Below, piece after piece: positions 24,529 to 34,590 of a DNA stretch of 64,000 nucleotides. The first letter of the stretch is position 1; each line of letters opens with the position of its first letter. Both the position numbers and the translations under genes were made by a program. This stretch comes from Rhodanobacter denitrificans (GTDB taxonomy: Bacteria > Pseudomonadota > Gammaproteobacteria > Xanthomonadales > Rhodanobacteraceae). Under the pieces are notes generated by a model. That model had not been told where the DNA came from and made no database searches. It worked only from the letters and a program-made list of their open reading frames with translations. The DNA lies in assembly GCF_003335105.1 (NCBI RefSeq), contig NZ_QFWQ01000003.1, forward strand, positions 372,001 to 436,000, given 5' to 3'.

Positions 24529-25566
24529 TCAGGCGGCATCGGCGTTCTCGCGCTGGCGACGGATCTCGTCGACGCATTCGGCGACCAATAGCGGCCCGCG
24601 GTAGATCAGGCCCGTGTAGAGCTGCACCAGCGAGGCACCCGCAGCCATCTTCTCGGCGGCGTCGCTGCCGTCGAGGATGCCGCCCACGCCGACCAGCGGG
24701 ATGCGGCCCTGCAGCCGCTTGTGCATGCCGGCCAGCACCGCGGTGGAGCGCTCGAACAACGGTTTGCCGGACAACCCGCCTACCTCGCTGCCGCGTGGAT
24801 CGCCGGCCACCGTTGCATGGTCGATCGTGGTGTTGCTGCAGATCACCCCGTCGATGCCGGTGTGCAGCAGCACCTCGGCGATCGAGTCGAGTTCCGCCTC
24901 GGAAAGGTCCGGTGCGATCTTCAGCAGCATCGGCTTGCGCTGGCCGTGCTGCGAACCCAGCCGCTCCTGCGCCTCGCGCAGCACCGAGATAAAGCGGCGC
25001 AGCGTGGCCTCCTGCTGCAGGTCACGCAGGCCCTGGGTGTTCGGCGACGAAATGTTCACCGTGACGTAGCTGGCCAGTTCGTACACGCGGGTGAGGCACA
25101 GCAAATAGTCGCTGACCGCCTTCTCGTTCGGCGTGTCCTTGTTTTTGCCGATGTTGATGCCGAGCACGCCGTGATAGCCGGACTGCCGCACGTTGCGCAC
25201 CAGCGCATCGACGCCGGCGTTGTTGAAGCCCATGCGGTTGATGATCGCCTCGTGCCGCGGCAGGCGGAACAGGCGCGGCCGGTCGTTGCCCGCCTGCGGC
25301 CGCGGCGTCACCGTGCCGACCTCGATGAAGCCGAAGCCGAGCGCATCGAGTGCGTCGAGGTGCTCGGCATTCTTGTCCAGCCCCGCGGCCAGTCCCACCG
25401 GATTCGGAAAGGTGATGCCAAAGGCGCGGGTCGGCAGCTCGCCCGGCGGCCTGACCAGCTTGTGGGCGAAGCCGCTGCGCTGGGCCACGCCAAGCGCATA
25501 CAGGGTGAGGCGGTGCGCGGTCTCGGCGTCGAGCCTGAACAGCAGCGGGCGCAGCATGTCGTACAT
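24529..25566 (-). CDS. pyrD: Dihydroorotate dehydrogenase (quinone), class 2
   Basis: Fourth step of pyrimidine synthesis, oxidising dihydroorotate with ubiquinone at the inner membrane. 345 residues: N-terminal membrane-associating helix ('[20 protein letters not shown]'), FMN and substrate motifs '[12 protein letters not shown]', '[15 protein letters not shown]' and 'NRMGFNN', catalytic serine in '[15 protein letters not shown]' (class 2 rather than cysteine of class 1), and 'IGVGGI'-like '[10 protein letters not shown]' in the phosphate site. murB follows almost directly. Confidence 0.95.
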   Translation of the reverse strand: MYDMLRPLLFRLDAETAHRLTLYALGVAQRSGFAHKLVRPPGELPTRAFGITFPNPVGLAAGLDKNAEHLDALDALGFGFIEVGTVTPRPQAGNDRPRLFRLPRHEAIINRMGFNNAGVDALVRNVRQSGYHGVLGINIGKNKDTPNEKAVSDYLLCLTRVYELASYVTVNISSPNTQGLRDLQQEATLRRFISVLREAQERLGSQHGQRKPMLLKIAPDLSEAELDSIAEVLLHTGIDGVICSNTTIDHATVAGDPRGSEVGGLSGKPLFERSTAVLAGMHKRLQGRIPLVGVGGILDGSDAAEKMAAGASLVQLYTGLIYRGPLLVAECVDEIRRQRENADAA

Positions 25567-25650
25567 GGGTCAGACCAGTTGGCCCGCGAACACGCGGGTA
25601 GGGTGAGGGGAGCTTGCCGCGCCGTTCCCGCCGGTGCCGCCGGGCGACGG

Positions 25651-25688
25651 GCGCATCCGCGCGCTGCGGGCGCGGTGTCCGGATGCGC
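25651..25688 (-). terminator. Possible terminator of the SDR operon
   Basis: 9-bp stem GCGCATCCG/CGGATGCGC enclosing a GC-rich inner hairpin, in the 150-base gap between the SDR stop and pyrD start. No T tract, so only a tentative call. Confidence 0.3.
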
Positions 25689-25717
25689 GGTCTTTGGCGC
25701 ACGTGGTGGCGTGCCGA

Positions 25718-26494
25718 TCAGCCATTGAGCATCTGCCCACCGTCGACCACCAGGGTCTGGCCGGTGATCCAGCCGGCCCATGGCGAGGCCAAGAACAGCG
25801 CGGCGTGGGCGATTTCCTCCGGCTTGCCGAAGCGGCCGAACGGGATTTTTGCCAGGGTGGCGCGGTAGAGTTCCGGCCGCTCCAGCCGGCGACGCTCCCA
25901 CAGGCCGTCGGGGAAGGCTATCGAGCCCGGCGCGATCGCATTGACGCGGATACGCTGCTCCGCCAGTGCCAGCGCCTGCGACGTGGTGTACTGGCTCAGC
26001 GCCGCCTTCACCGCCGCGTACGCCGCGCCGCTCGCGCGCGGGCGAAACGCGGCGATCGAACCGGTATGCAGGATGCAGCCATGCGCCGAAGCCGTGAGGT
26101 GGGGCAAGGCGGCACGCGAGGCGCGCACCGCCGCCATCAGGTCGACGTTGAAGCCGGCCAGCCAGCCTTCGTCGCTGTCGTCGAAGCCGTAGCCGCTGGC
26201 GTTGTTGACCAGCACGTCGATGCCGCCGAGCGCGGCGGCGGCATTCGCCACGTAGGCGTCGATCGCGCCGGCGTCGGCCAGGTCGCAGCTCTGCGCGTGC
26301 GCAGGCACGCCATGCGCCGTCAGCGCCTGGCGGGTTTCCTCCAGCGCTGCGGCGCCGCGTGCGCAGACCGACACGGCCGCGCCCGCTGCGGCGAAGCCCA
26401 GCGCGATGCTGCGGCCGATGCCGCGGCTGCCGCCGGCGACGACAACGCGATATCCGTGGAAATCGAAGGCGGCGGAACGGGCGTCGGTATTCAT
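25718..26494 (-). CDS. SDR family oxidoreductase
   Basis: 258-residue classical short-chain dehydrogenase/reductase. Cofactor motif 'VVVAGGSRGIGRSIALG' (residues 17-33), 'VNNASGYG', catalytic serine in 'LHTGSIAAF', Tyr-Lys in 'GAAYAAVKAAL', and 'PGSIAFPDG' then 'WITGQTLVVDGGQ' at the end. Looks like a FabG-like member with unknown substrate. It lies 7 bases downstream of the DUF4190 gene, so the two are probably one transcript. The position downstream of the ALDH7 gene is not enough to place it in lysine catabolism. Confidence 0.8.
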   Translation of the reverse strand: MNTDARSAAFDFHGYRVVVAGGSRGIGRSIALGFAAAGAAVSVCARGAAALEETRQALTAHGVPAHAQSCDLADAGAIDAYVANAAAALGGIDVLVNNASGYGFDDSDEGWLAGFNVDLMAAVRASRAALPHLTASAHGCILHTGSIAAFRPRASGAAYAAVKAALSQYTTSQALALAEQRIRVNAIAPGSIAFPDGLWERRRLERPELYRATLAKIPFGRFGKPEEIAHAALFLASPWAGWITGQTLVVDGGQMLNG

Positions 26495-26501
26495 GCAGCG
26501 A

Positions 26502-26804
26502 TCAGTGCCAGCCCCACAGCGTGAAGCCGAACACCATCATGGCGACCAGCACGAACGCGCCCAGCACGCACAGCACCAGTTGCGCGTAGCCGAGCACCAG
26601 CCCGGCCAGCGCCATGCCGTCACCCTCGACGCGGCTCTCGACCGGACTGCGGCGGATCTCGCTGCGCGCCAGGTGGCCGCAGACGATCGCCACGATGGCG
26701 CCGAGGAACGGCAGCACACACCAGGCCAGGATGCCGAACACCAGGCTCACCACGGCCAGCGGACTGGTGCCGGAACCCGCACGGTAGGACGGTTGGTAGC
26801 TCAT
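26502..26804 (-). CDS. DUF4190 domain small membrane protein
   Basis: 100 residues with two membrane helices. 'SPLAVVSLVFGILAWCVLPF' and 'GAIVAIVCGHLARSEIRRSP' followed by 'GMALAGLVLGYAQLVL' match the DUF4190 pattern (helix, 'GHxAxxEIrrs', 'gxGmAiAGLiLGY'). Function unknown. ATG 26804 gives the usual short N terminus; the frame stays open to 26873 but lacks similarity. Followed after 7 bases by the SDR gene. Confidence 0.75.
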   Translation of the reverse strand: MSYQPSYRAGSGTSPLAVVSLVFGILAWCVLPFLGAIVAIVCGHLARSEIRRSPVESRVEGDGMALAGLVLGYAQLVLCVLGAFVLVAMMVFGFTLWGWH

Positions 26805-26888
26805 CGGTCTGCTCGCGGAATGAGGTGGGACGACGACGCCCTGCACCCCCGTCGCGGGCGGCACACCGCACACGACGGGTTCACGGCG

Positions 26889-28424
26889 TCACAGGTCGAA
26901 CTTGATGCCCTGCGCCAGCGGCAGCGCGTCCGAGTAGTTGATGGTATTGGTCTGCCGGCGCATGTACACCTTCCACGCGTCCGAACCGGACTCGCGGCCG
27001 CCACCGGTCTCCTTCTCGCCGCCGAACGCGCCACCGATCTCCGCGCCGGAGGTGCCGATGTTGACGTTGGCGATGCCGCAATCGGAACCGGCCGCCGACA
27101 GGAACTGCTCGGCCGCCCTCAGATTGTTGGTGAAGATCGACGAGGACAGGCCCTGTGGCACGTCGTTCTGCATCTCGATCGCCTCGTCGATGGTCTTGAA
27201 CGGCATCACGTAGAGGATCGGCGCGAACGTCTCGGCCTGTACCACCTCGTCCGAGTTCTTCAGCCCGGTGATGATGGTCGGCAGCACGAAGTTGCCCTTG
27301 CGCTCGGTCAGCGCCTTGCCGCCGGTGCGCACGGTACCGCCCGCGGCCTTCGCCTTCCCGATCGCAGCGAGGTAGGCGCTCACCGCCTCCTGGCTGTTCA
27401 GCGGGCCCATCAGCGTGGTGGCGAGCGTGGGATCACCGATCTTGCCCTCGACCTGCCCGTACGCCTTGACCAGGGTGTCGAGCACGCCGTCGAAGATCGA
27501 CTCGTGCACGAACAGGCGGCGCGTGGTGGTGCAGCGCTGGCCGGCGGTGCCGACCGCGCCGAACACGATGCCGGGGATCGCCAGCTTCAGGTCGGCCGTC
27601 TGGTCCAGGATGATCGCGTTGTTGCCGCCAAGCTCCAGCAGCGAGCGGCCCATGCGCTGCGCCACGCGCTCGCCGACCATGCGGCCGACCCTGGTGGAAC
27701 CGGTGAAGCTGATCAGCGGGATGCGCTTGTCGTCGACGAAGCCTTGCGACAGGTCGGTGCCGGCGTCGTTGAACAGGAAGAACAGGTCGGGGAAGCCGCC
27801 GGCCTTCAGCGCCTCGTTGCAGATGCGGATGGTGGCGATCGCCGACAGCGGGGTCTTCGGCGACGGCTTCCAGATGCAGATGTCGCCGGCGATGGTCGCC
27901 AGCATGGCGTTCCATGCCCACACCGCGACCGGGAAATTGAATGCGCTGATGATGCCGACCAGGCCCAGCGGATGGTACTGGTCGTACATGCGATGGCCCG
28001 GGCGCTCCGAGTGCATGGTCGAGCCGTACATCATGCGGCTCTGGCCCACTGCAAAGTCGGCGATGTCGATCATCTCCTGCACTTCGCCGTCGCCCTCGGG
28101 CTTGATCTTGCCCATCTCCAGCGCGACCAGCGAACCGAGCGCGTCCTTGTGCCTGCGCAGTGCTTCGCCGCACAGCCGCACCGCTTCACCACGACGCGGT
28201 GCCGGCATGGTTCGCCACACCTTGAACGCTTCCTGCGCGCGCTTGACGATCACCTCGTAGTCGGCGGCGCTGGAGGCATGCACGGTGCCGAGTACCTCGC
28301 CGGTGGCGGGATTCACCGGCTGCAGCGCGCCGGCGTCGGTGGTCTTCGACCACTCGCCCTGGCCAAGGTAGGTACCGGACTGCTCGCCACCGAGGCCGAG
28401 CGCGCTGAGAATTGCATGCGACAT
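26889..28424 (-). CDS. amaB: Alpha-aminoadipic semialdehyde / piperideine-6-carboxylate dehydrogenase (ALDH7)
   Basis: NAD+ oxidation of 2-aminoadipate 6-semialdehyde to 2-aminoadipate in lysine catabolism. 511 residues, ALDH fold with catalytic Cys in '[14 protein letters not shown]', catalytic Glu in '[10 protein letters not shown]', and '[13 protein letters not shown]'. Family-specific pieces of ALDH7/antiquitin are '[19 protein letters not shown]' and the C-terminal '[20 protein letters not shown]'. Start ATG 28424 has AGGAG 8 bases upstream. Glutaryl-CoA dehydrogenase at 52.3 kb is a possible later step, though no aminoadipate-to-glutarate genes are seen. It could also act on other semialdehydes. 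Confidence 0.88.
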   Translation of the reverse strand: MSHAILSALGLGGEQSGTYLGQGEWSKTTDAGALQPVNPATGEVLGTVHASSAADYEVIVKRAQEAFKVWRTMPAPRRGEAVRLCGEALRRHKDALGSLVALEMGKIKPEGDGEVQEMIDIADFAVGQSRMMYGSTMHSERPGHRMYDQYHPLGLVGIISAFNFPVAVWAWNAMLATIAGDICIWKPSPKTPLSAIATIRICNEALKAGGFPDLFFLFNDAGTDLSQGFVDDKRIPLISFTGSTRVGRMVGERVAQRMGRSLLELGGNNAIILDQTADLKLAIPGIVFGAVGTAGQRCTTTRRLFVHESIFDGVLDTLVKAYGQVEGKIGDPTLATTLMGPLNSQEAVSAYLAAIGKAKAAGGTVRTGGKALTERKGNFVLPTIITGLKNSDEVVQAETFAPILYVMPFKTIDEAIEMQNDVPQGLSSSIFTNNLRAAEQFLSAAGSDCGIANVNIGTSGAEIGGAFGGEKETGGGRESGSDAWKVYMRRQTNTINYSDALPLAQGIKFDL

Positions 28425-28569
28425 GGATGTCTCCTGGACGTGCGGCGCCCGCGGGCGCCGTGGGTGAAATCGGCAATGGACCATTCTAGCAGGCCGGTCC
28501 GGCAGCCCCGCCCCCGGCGATGGCGGCCGGATCGCGCAGTTGCACGATCCATGCGAAAATCCCGCCGCT

Positions 28570-28646
<77 letters not shown>

Positions 28647-28680
28647 ATTTTCGACCACGAGTCGAGCCTGCTTCAAAGCG

Positions 28681-28765
28681 CGTCATTCCAGCGAAGGCTG
28701 GAATCCAGTGCCTCCAGGCCCTTGAACAGCCAAGGCGCCGGATCCCAGCGTTCGCTGGGATGACG
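28681..28765. repeat. Inverted pair of 'GTCATTCCnGCG' palindromic repeats
   Basis: Left unit CGTCATTCCAGCGAAGGCTG... (28681-28708) is itself a hairpin (TTCCAGC/GCTGGAA). Right unit (28740-28765) reads GATCCCAGCG-TTCG-CTGGGATGACG, so the two start with CGTCAT pointing outward in inverted orientation, separated by 31 bases. Such units with an ATTCC-GCG-GGAAT core are widespread in Proteobacteria (dRS3-like in Neisseria). It follows tRNA-Arg and precedes the 3' end of selO, where it may act as a convergent terminator. Confidence 0.65.
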
Positions 28766-28788
28766 AGTCTCCGAGGGTTCTCCGAGGC

Positions 28789-30348
28789 TCAGGAACTGCA
28801 CGACAGCATCGAGCAGCCGGCCTTGTGCCGCGCCCAGTCGGGGCGCTTTTGCGCGAACGCCTCGCGGCCGGGCTGGTCGTCGTACGGATGGCGCAGCACG
28901 TCGAGCAGCTCATGCACGCCGCCGAGGTCGCCCTGCTCCGCGCGGTCGATCGCCTGTTGCGCCAGGTAGTTGCGCAGCACGTAGCGCGGGTTCGCCAGGC
29001 GCATCCGTTCGCGGCGCTGGGCGGGCGACAGCGAATCGTCGGCCAGCCGCGCCGCGTAGCGGGCCAGCCAGTCGGTGAGCGCCGGCTCGGCCTCGAGGCG
29101 TTTGGCCTCGTCATAGAACGCTTCGGTGAACGGCGCCAGCGTGGGCGCCTGCGCATCGACATCGGCCAGCGCGCGGAACCACAGCGTCATGTCGATCTCG
29201 GCCTGCTGCATCAATCCCTGCAGCGACTGCATCAGCGCCACGTCGCCGTCGCGGCACTCGGCCAGGCCCAGCTTGGCGGCGATGCTGACACGGTCGGCGG
29301 CTGCGTACGTGGCGGCGTAATGCTGCAGCCCGGCTTCCAGCAGTTCGACGCCGTCGAACAGCGGCGCCAGCGCACCAGCCAGGCAGCTCAGGTTCCACCA
29401 CGCCACGTTCGGCTGCTGGCCGTAGCGGTAGCGGCGGCGTTGCGCGTCGGTGGTGTTCGGCGTCCAGTCCGGATCGTAGTCGTCGACCCAGCCGTAGGGG
29501 CCGTAGTCGATGGTGAGGCCGAGGATCGACATGTTGTCGGTGTTCATCACCCCATGCACGAATCCCACGCGCATCCAGTGCGCCATCAGCGCGGCGGTGC
29601 GCTCGCATACCTGCCGGAACCACGCCGCGTACAGCGCCTCGCCTTCGCCCTCGAGCTCCGGGAAATCGCGGCGGATGGTGAACTCGACCAGCTGCCGCAG
29701 CAGCACGATATCGCCGCGCGAGGTGGGCAGCTCGAAATTGCCGAAGCGGATGAACGACGGCGCCGCGCGGCACACGATCGCGCCCGGTTCCGGCGCCGCG
29801 TGGCCGTCGTAGAACATGTCGCGCACCACCGTTTCGCCGGTGCCGACGAGGCTCAGCGCGCGCGTGGTCGGCACGCCCAGGTGGTGCATCGCCTCGCTGC
29901 ACAGGAATTCGCGCACCGACGAGCGCAGCACCGCGCGGCCGTCCGCGCCGCGCGAATACGGCGTCAGCCCGGCGCCCTTCAGCTGCAGTTCCCAGCGCTC
30001 GCCGGCGGCGTTGACGACTTCGCCCAGCGAGATCGCGCGGCCGTCGCCGAGCTGCCCGGCCCAGTGGCCGAACTGGTGACCGCCGTAGTTCGCCGCGTAC
30101 GGCAGCATGCCGTCGAGCAGGGCATTGCCGCCGAACACCTGCGCGAACTCCGGCGTGGCGACGTCCGCCGCACTCAAGCCCAGCGTCGCCGCCATCTCAT
30201 CCGAATGGGCCAGCAGCCGCGGCGCTGCGACCGGCGTGGGGTCGACCCGCGAGTACAGCGCGCCCTCGACCTGGCGCAGCCGCGCGCCCTGCTCCGGATC
30301 GCCAGGCAGTTCGCGCACGAACGCATTGTCGAAATGAAGATCGAACAT
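28789..30348 (-). CDS. selO: Protein adenylyltransferase SelO (YdiU/UPF0061)
   Basis: Pseudokinase-fold enzyme that transfers AMP to protein hydroxyls, linked in E. coli to the oxidative stress response. 519 residues with the family blocks '[19 protein letters not shown]', '[20 protein letters not shown]', '[20 protein letters not shown]', '[14 protein letters not shown]' and '[13 protein letters not shown]'. The C terminus ends '[11 protein letters not shown]', the cysteine-containing tail where eukaryotic SelO has selenocysteine. Start ATG 30348. Monocistronic as far as can be seen. Confidence 0.95.
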   Translation of the reverse strand: MFDLHFDNAFVRELPGDPEQGARLRQVEGALYSRVDPTPVAAPRLLAHSDEMAATLGLSAADVATPEFAQVFGGNALLDGMLPYAANYGGHQFGHWAGQLGDGRAISLGEVVNAAGERWELQLKGAGLTPYSRGADGRAVLRSSVREFLCSEAMHHLGVPTTRALSLVGTGETVVRDMFYDGHAAPEPGAIVCRAAPSFIRFGNFELPTSRGDIVLLRQLVEFTIRRDFPELEGEGEALYAAWFRQVCERTAALMAHWMRVGFVHGVMNTDNMSILGLTIDYGPYGWVDDYDPDWTPNTTDAQRRRYRYGQQPNVAWWNLSCLAGALAPLFDGVELLEAGLQHYAATYAAADRVSIAAKLGLAECRDGDVALMQSLQGLMQQAEIDMTLWFRALADVDAQAPTLAPFTEAFYDEAKRLEAEPALTDWLARYAARLADDSLSPAQRRERMRLANPRYVLRNYLAQQAIDRAEQGDLGGVHELLDVLRHPYDDQPGREAFAQKRPDWARHKAGCSMLSCSS

Positions 30349-30413
30349 CGGGCCACCTCGGGGTTGCAGCCTATATCCGGGCGCCAGCGGTTCGATGCAA
30401 GGCCGCGCCGCGG

Positions 30414-31514
30414 CTAGCGCGCCACGGCCCGCCCGTGGCGCGCCGTGCGGTGGATCGCCTGCAGCCGCTGGTAGACGGTCAGCACGGCGCTGCCGTAATC
30501 GCGGGCCAGGCTCGGCGTGTGGCTGTGGTAGTAGCCGACGCCGAGCACGCGGTCATGGGTCCGGCGCATGCCCTCGCGCAGGATCTTCGCGGCCACGGTG
30601 ATGTTGGTTCGCGGGTTCAGCAGGGTCAGCGGATCGCGCACCGCGTCGCGATGCATCGGGTAGTACACCTGCATGATGCCGACATCCTGCACCGCCGAAC
30701 CGAACTGGCTCGCCGCCGCCATCGCCAGCTGCACGTCATGGCGCTTGCCGCGCACCAGGTGATCGTTGACGCGGAACAGCCAAGGCGTGGGCGCGACCTT
30801 GCCGTCCGGGTACAACGCCTTCGACTCCACCAGGGCGACGCTGTACAGCAGCAGCGGATCGACGCCGGCGGCCTTGCCGACCTGCGACCACAGGCTGTCC
30901 CGCGAGGCGATGTCCAGGTCGGGCTCCTCGATCGGCATCATCAGGTCCATCGTGCTGACCTCGGACAGCAGCTTGCGCCCGGTTTCGGCCGGCGCGGAGC
31001 GTACTGCCGACGGAACCGTTGCCGCGCTTGCCGGGACTGTCGCGGCCACGGCCGGCACTGGCCACGCCCTGACCGGCAAGGACGCTGCGCGCATGTCAGG
31101 TGCCGGCGTTGCCGGTGCGCCCGCCTCGGCCCTGGCCGATCTCGACCCCGTCGCCGGATGCGTGCCGACGCGCAGCAACACCAGGGCTATGCCAGCAGCG
31201 ATCGCGCCCGCAGCGACGAGCCCGCGCGCACCCGCCCATTCCGGCCACGCCGGGATGCGCGCCCATGCCCACGGCACGATCCGGGCGGTGACGAGCCGCC
31301 GCAAGCCGGCGGCTGCCGTCACCTGCCAACCATCCAGCGGCCAGGTGGGCGGCAACAGCCAGCGTTCCGTTGCAGGCCGCGGCGTACGCGGTGACACCCG
31401 GGCAGGCACGGCCCGCGAACGAACCCACTGGGCGGGTGCCGGCATCACGACGAGCGGGGTGGCGGCGCGGTGGCGTGCCGACGAACCGCCGGACCTCCAG
31501 CACGCCGGCGCCAT
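30414..31514 (-). CDS. Membrane-anchored lytic transglycosylase (SLT domain)
   Basis: About 366 residues. A long arginine/proline/alanine-rich N-terminal part, one membrane helix ('[20 protein letters not shown]'), an alanine/valine-rich linker, and a C-terminal SLT domain starting at '[20 protein letters not shown]'. The catalytic Glu is in '[15 protein letters not shown]'; '[15 protein letters not shown]', '[19 protein letters not shown]' and '[12 protein letters not shown]' are the other SLT blocks. Similar proteins accompany conjugation or type IV pilus systems, none of which is here. The start is uncertain: ATG 31514, ATG 31445 or GTG 31715. It would cleave peptidoglycan in the periplasm. 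Confidence 0.7.
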   Translation of the reverse strand: MAPACWRSGGSSARHRAATPLVVMPAPAQWVRSRAVPARVSPRTPRPATERWLLPPTWPLDGWQVTAAAGLRRLVTARIVPWAWARIPAWPEWAGARGLVAAGAIAAGIALVLLRVGTHPATGSRSARAEAGAPATPAPDMRAASLPVRAWPVPAVAATVPASAATVPSAVRSAPAETGRKLLSEVSTMDLMMPIEEPDLDIASRDSLWSQVGKAAGVDPLLLYSVALVESKALYPDGKVAPTPWLFRVNDHLVRGKRHDVQLAMAAASQFGSAVQDVGIMQVYYPMHRDAVRDPLTLLNPRTNITVAAKILREGMRRTHDRVLGVGYYHSHTPSLARDYGSAVLTVYQRLQAIHRTARHGRAVAR

Positions 31515-31901
31515 CAGATGAACCTGGCCCGGCTTCCGGGGGATGCCCCGCGCGGTGGCGGAGCCCTTGGCCGGATACCTGCCGCCGCCCGCCTCGGCGC
31601 AGGCCTTTCCCCGTGGCGGCACGCCAGCGGACGTGGCCACGCAGGCATCGACCCTGGCATACCCGCAGCTCGCGCCGTGCGAGGGGCCTGCGGTCGTTGG
31701 GGTCGAACCATCCACGAGTGAATCCTGTTCAGGGGCACGGCCGCGGCGGGCTCCCCGTGCTTGGGTCCGCCATTAAATCAGGTTTGCGAAACCGGTTCCC
31801 GCATCCGGCATCTTGGCGCATCTGCGCGAAACCCCAGCACACGCATAAGCCCGCGCACCGGCCAGCCGCTATAGTCGGCTGCCTCTCCCCGCGAAAACCG
31901 C
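31515..31901. other. 387-base region without a confident gene
   Basis: Between the transglycosylase and the DUF1415 gene, which are divergent. The part to 31715 can be read as an N-terminal extension of the transglycosylase from a GTG, but its composition does not look like a domain. Nearer DUF1415, TATAGT at 31870-31875 could be a -10 element; no matching -35 is evident. I see no RNA gene or riboswitch. Confidence 0.4.
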
Positions 31902-32492
31902 ATGAACCCGACGCCCGCCAACGACCTCAACGCCGACGCGCTGCCCGGGGACGCGCCCTACCTCGCCGCCACCACGCGCTGGCTGGAGCGCGCGGTGATC
32001 GGGCTGAACCTGTGCCCGTTCGCCCGCGCGCCGCACGTGCAGGGCAAGCTGCGCCTGCGGGTGAGCCAGGCACGCGACACCGATGCGCTGCTCGACGACC
32101 TCTGCGGCGAGCTGCAGTCGCTCAATGCGTTGACGCCGGACGAATGCGAGACCGGCCTGCTGATCCACCCGTTCGTGCTCGGCGACTTCCTCGACTACAA
32201 CGACTTCCTCGACGTGGCCGACGCCGCCGTGCAGGCGCTGGGGCTGGAAGGCGAATGGCAGGTGGCGAGCTTCCACCCCGATTACCAGTTCGCCGACAGC
32301 GCGCCGGACGACGTCGGCAACCTCAGCAACCGCTCGCCGTATCCAACGCTGCACCTGCTGCGCGAATCCAGCGTCGAGCGCGCGATGGAGGCGATGAGCG
32401 ATACCGACAGCATCTACCGCCGCAATATCGAGACACTGCAACGGCTGGGAGCCGATGGCTGGCAGGCGTTGTGGCGTGACAAGCCAGGCTGA
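31902..32492 (+). CDS. DUF1415 domain protein
   Basis: 196 residues, soluble, function unknown. The DUF1415 signature is visible: 'TTRWLERAVIGLNLCPFARA' near residues 24-43, 'ETGLLIHPFVLGDFLDYNDFL', 'EWQVASFHPDYQFADSAPDD' and 'NRSPYPTLHLLRESSVERAM'. The conserved Cys-Pro-Phe, His-Pro and Asn-Arg-Ser-Pro-Tyr blocks suggest a binding or catalytic surface. A short gap (47 bases) leads to the YkgJ-type gene. Confidence 0.82.
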   Translation: MNPTPANDLNADALPGDAPYLAATTRWLERAVIGLNLCPFARAPHVQGKLRLRVSQARDTDALLDDLCGELQSLNALTPDECETGLLIHPFVLGDFLDYNDFLDVADAAVQALGLEGEWQVASFHPDYQFADSAPDDVGNLSNRSPYPTLHLLRESSVERAMEAMSDTDSIYRRNIETLQRLGADGWQALWRDKPG

Positions 32493-32539
32493 ACAGCCGC
32501 CACAACAAAGTGTTCATGCCGCTACTGCCATGCTGACGC

Positions 32540-32872
32540 GTGAACAATCTCCCCGATCCCCACGCAGAAAGCATCGACCCGGCCGTGCAATGCACGAGCT
32601 GCGAGGCGGTGTGCTGTCGCCTCACCGTGGTGCTGATGCCCGACGACCACGTGCCTGCGTGGCTGGTCGATCGCGATGCACATGGCATGGAAGTCCTGGC
32701 CAAGGGCGAGGACGGCTGGTGCGCCGCGGTCGACCCGAACACGTGGCGCTGCACGATCTACGAAGACCGCCCGGCCATCTGCCGCAAGTACGCGATGGGC
32801 AGTCCGAGTTGCCGCGACGAACGGCACAAGTGGTTCGGTGCGGCGATCCCCACGGCGGTCAACCTGATCTAG
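32540..32872 (+). CDS. YkgJ family cysteine cluster protein
   Basis: 110 residues. Cysteines are arranged as in the CxxCxxxCC (Fe-S or zinc) family: 'QCTSCEAVCCRLTV' at residues 17-30, then 'WRCTIYEDRPAICRKY' and 'SPSCRDER'. The 'YEDRPAICRKYA' block is typical of YkgJ/UPF0153 proteins. Translation starts at GTG 32540; no strong ribosome binding site. It ends 10 bases from the convergent phosphatase gene. Function unknown; metal binding is inferred from the cysteines. Confidence 0.8.
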   Translation: MNNLPDPHAESIDPAVQCTSCEAVCCRLTVVLMPDDHVPAWLVDRDAHGMEVLAKGEDGWCAAVDPNTWRCTIYEDRPAICRKYAMGSPSCRDERHKWFGAAIPTAVNLI

Positions 32873-32882
32873 TCAGCCTGAT

Positions 32883-33638
32883 CTAGTTGCCCGCCGCCGC
32901 CTTCCCGTCCGTCGGCGTTTTCACGGCAATCCCGGCGGCATCGAGTTCGCGGGCAGCGGCGTCGAGGTCGTGCCGCATGGCCGCACTGGACAGGAAGTCG
33001 TGCGCCAGCACCTGCCCAAGCACGCGTCCCGCAAAGATATCCTGTGGCGTATGCACGCCCCGCAGCACACGACGCCAGCCGACGTCCCGCGCGTAGCGAT
33101 CGAGCGCTGCCGCACGTTGCGGCAGCAGATGGCCGAGCAGGATCGCGAACACGGTTGCCCGGGTACTGTGTCCACTCGGGTAACCGTAATCGCGATTCTT
33201 CCAGTCGCCGGCGTCACCCTCAGGGTCCCACTGGCATGAATTGACCGGGCACGGCCGCTCGCGCCGCCAGGTCTGCTTGGCCTCGTTCTTGGCCCGGTTC
33301 GTCTCCTTCCTCACCTCGGCGAGCAGGGCCGCGGTATGCGGCAGACGCTGGGCGGAAAAGCCGGGGCCGAGCACCGTCGCGAACGAAAACGCGTCGAAAT
33401 CCTCTTCCTGCCTCGCCAGCGCGGCCTGCTCCGCCGTACGCGTGGTATAGGCCTGAAACGTGACCGTGCGATCGGCGATGTCTTCGGCCGTGCCCAGTGG
33501 CGACGGCGCCGGCAGCATCGTGACGGCTTCATGCAACTGGGCGTCGCTGAGGTAGCTCTCGGCCGTGCGCGCGTTGCCGACATTCAGCAGCGCCAGGCCA
33601 AACACGGCGACACACAACCGCCGAAGATTCATGCTCAT
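32883..33638 (-). CDS. Class A acid phosphatase (PAP2 family), periplasmic
   Basis: Nonspecific acid phosphatase of 251 residues. Signal peptide at the start ('LCVAVFGLALLNVGNARTA'). The three phosphatase motifs are present: K-x6-RP in 'KQTWRRERPCPV', PSGH in 'DYGYPSGHSTRATVF', and R-x5-H-x3-D in 'RVLRGVHTPQDIFAGR'. The spacing and 'AVFAILLGHLLPQRA'-like stretch match bacterial class A phosphatases (PhoN/PhoC type). The start at ATG 33638 has AGGAG 9 bases upstream. The 247-base region upstream to rsuA shows no gene and probably holds its promoter. Confidence 0.88.
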   Translation of the reverse strand: MSMNLRRLCVAVFGLALLNVGNARTAESYLSDAQLHEAVTMLPAPSPLGTAEDIADRTVTFQAYTTRTAEQAALARQEEDFDAFSFATVLGPGFSAQRLPHTAALLAEVRKETNRAKNEAKQTWRRERPCPVNSCQWDPEGDAGDWKNRDYGYPSGHSTRATVFAILLGHLLPQRAAALDRYARDVGWRRVLRGVHTPQDIFAGRVLGQVLAHDFLSSAAMRHDLDAAARELDAAGIAVKTPTDGKAAAGN

Positions 33639-33885
33639 GCAAACTCTCCTGTGCATATCAGAACGCCAGCGACACGGAGGCGAAACAGGTCGGCCCGCTG
33701 GGTCACCGGGTCCGTCCCGACCAGAGGGAAGTTCCGGGGAGACTCATGGCGCACGGGAAGACGTGAATGCAGGCGTGGCAACATGAACGAATCGTCCTGG
33801 AAAGCGGCGGATGGGCAATCCGGTCCACTCTAGGGAATCGATTTAACCGTTCTGTTGCAGATGCCGTGCAGCAGGAAGTTGCGAG

Positions 33886-34590
33886 TCAGCCGTTCCGAAA
33901 AATCATCGCCACGTCGGCGGCATCCAGCACGCGCCATTCGCCGGCAGGGAGGGCGCCGAGCGGAAGGCCGCCGACGGAAACCCGCTGCAGCGTCTCGACG
34001 TGGTTGCCGGCGGCGGCGAACATCCGGCGCACCTGGTGATAGCGGCCCTCGGTGACGCCGAGCCGGGCGTGCCGCGGGCCCAGCACATCGAGGCGAGCGG
34101 GCGCCAGCGGCTCGGTCTCCGATTCCAGCAGCAGCGTGCCGCTGGCGAACAGTTCGCCCTCGTCGCCGCGCAGCTCCTGTGCCAGGGTCGCCTCGTAGAC
34201 CTTGGTCACGCTCGCCTTCGGCGAAATGATCCGGTGCAGCAATGCGCCGTCGTCGGTGAACAGCAGCAGGCCCGAGGTGTCACGATCGAGCCGGCCCACC
34301 GTGGAAAGCGCCGGCGTACGCACGCGGTAGCGCGGCGGCAGCAGGTCGTAGACCACCCGACCGGGGTCCTTGCGCGAGCAGGTGACACCGAGCGGCTTGT
34401 TCATCATCAGGGTGAGCCCGGGCGGCGGATCGAGCGGCTCGTCGTCGACCCGGATGGTTTCGTACGGCACCACGTCGTCGGCGTACAGCACCTCGCCCTC
34501 GGCATCGGTGATGCGGCCCGAGCGGAACAACTGGGTCACGTCCTTGCGGCTGCCATAGCCCAGGTTCGCAATCAGCTTGACCAGTTTCAT
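33886..34590 (-). CDS. rsuA: 16S rRNA pseudouridine(516) synthase RsuA
   Basis: Isomerises U516 of 16S rRNA. 234 residues: N-terminal S4-like domain ('LVKLIANLGYGSRKDVTQLF'), then the catalytic motif 'GRLDRDTSGLLLFTDDG' with the essential aspartate, 'LMMNKPLGVTCSRKD' and 'EGRYHQVRRMFAAAGNHV'. The close fit to RsuA rather than RluB/E rests on the short S4 domain and 'KDVTQLFRSGRI'. It overlaps the upstream RsmC-like gene by 4 bases (ATGA), making a two-gene rRNA modification operon. Confidence 0.88.
   Translation of the reverse strand: MKLVKLIANLGYGSRKDVTQLFRSGRITDAEGEVLYADDVVPYETIRVDDEPLDPPPGLTLMMNKPLGVTCSRKDPGRVVYDLLPPRYRVRTPALSTVGRLDRDTSGLLLFTDDGALLHRIISPKASVTKVYEATLAQELRGDEGELFASGTLLLESETEPLAPARLDVLGPRHARLGVTEGRYHQVRRMFAAAGNHVETLQRVSVGGLPLGALPAGEWRVLDAADVAMIFRNG

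Noticed and set aside
31515-31715. N-terminal extension of the transglycosylase from a GTG at 31715
   Set aside because: Low-complexity Gly/Ala/Arg sequence without a signal or domain; left as possible but not used.
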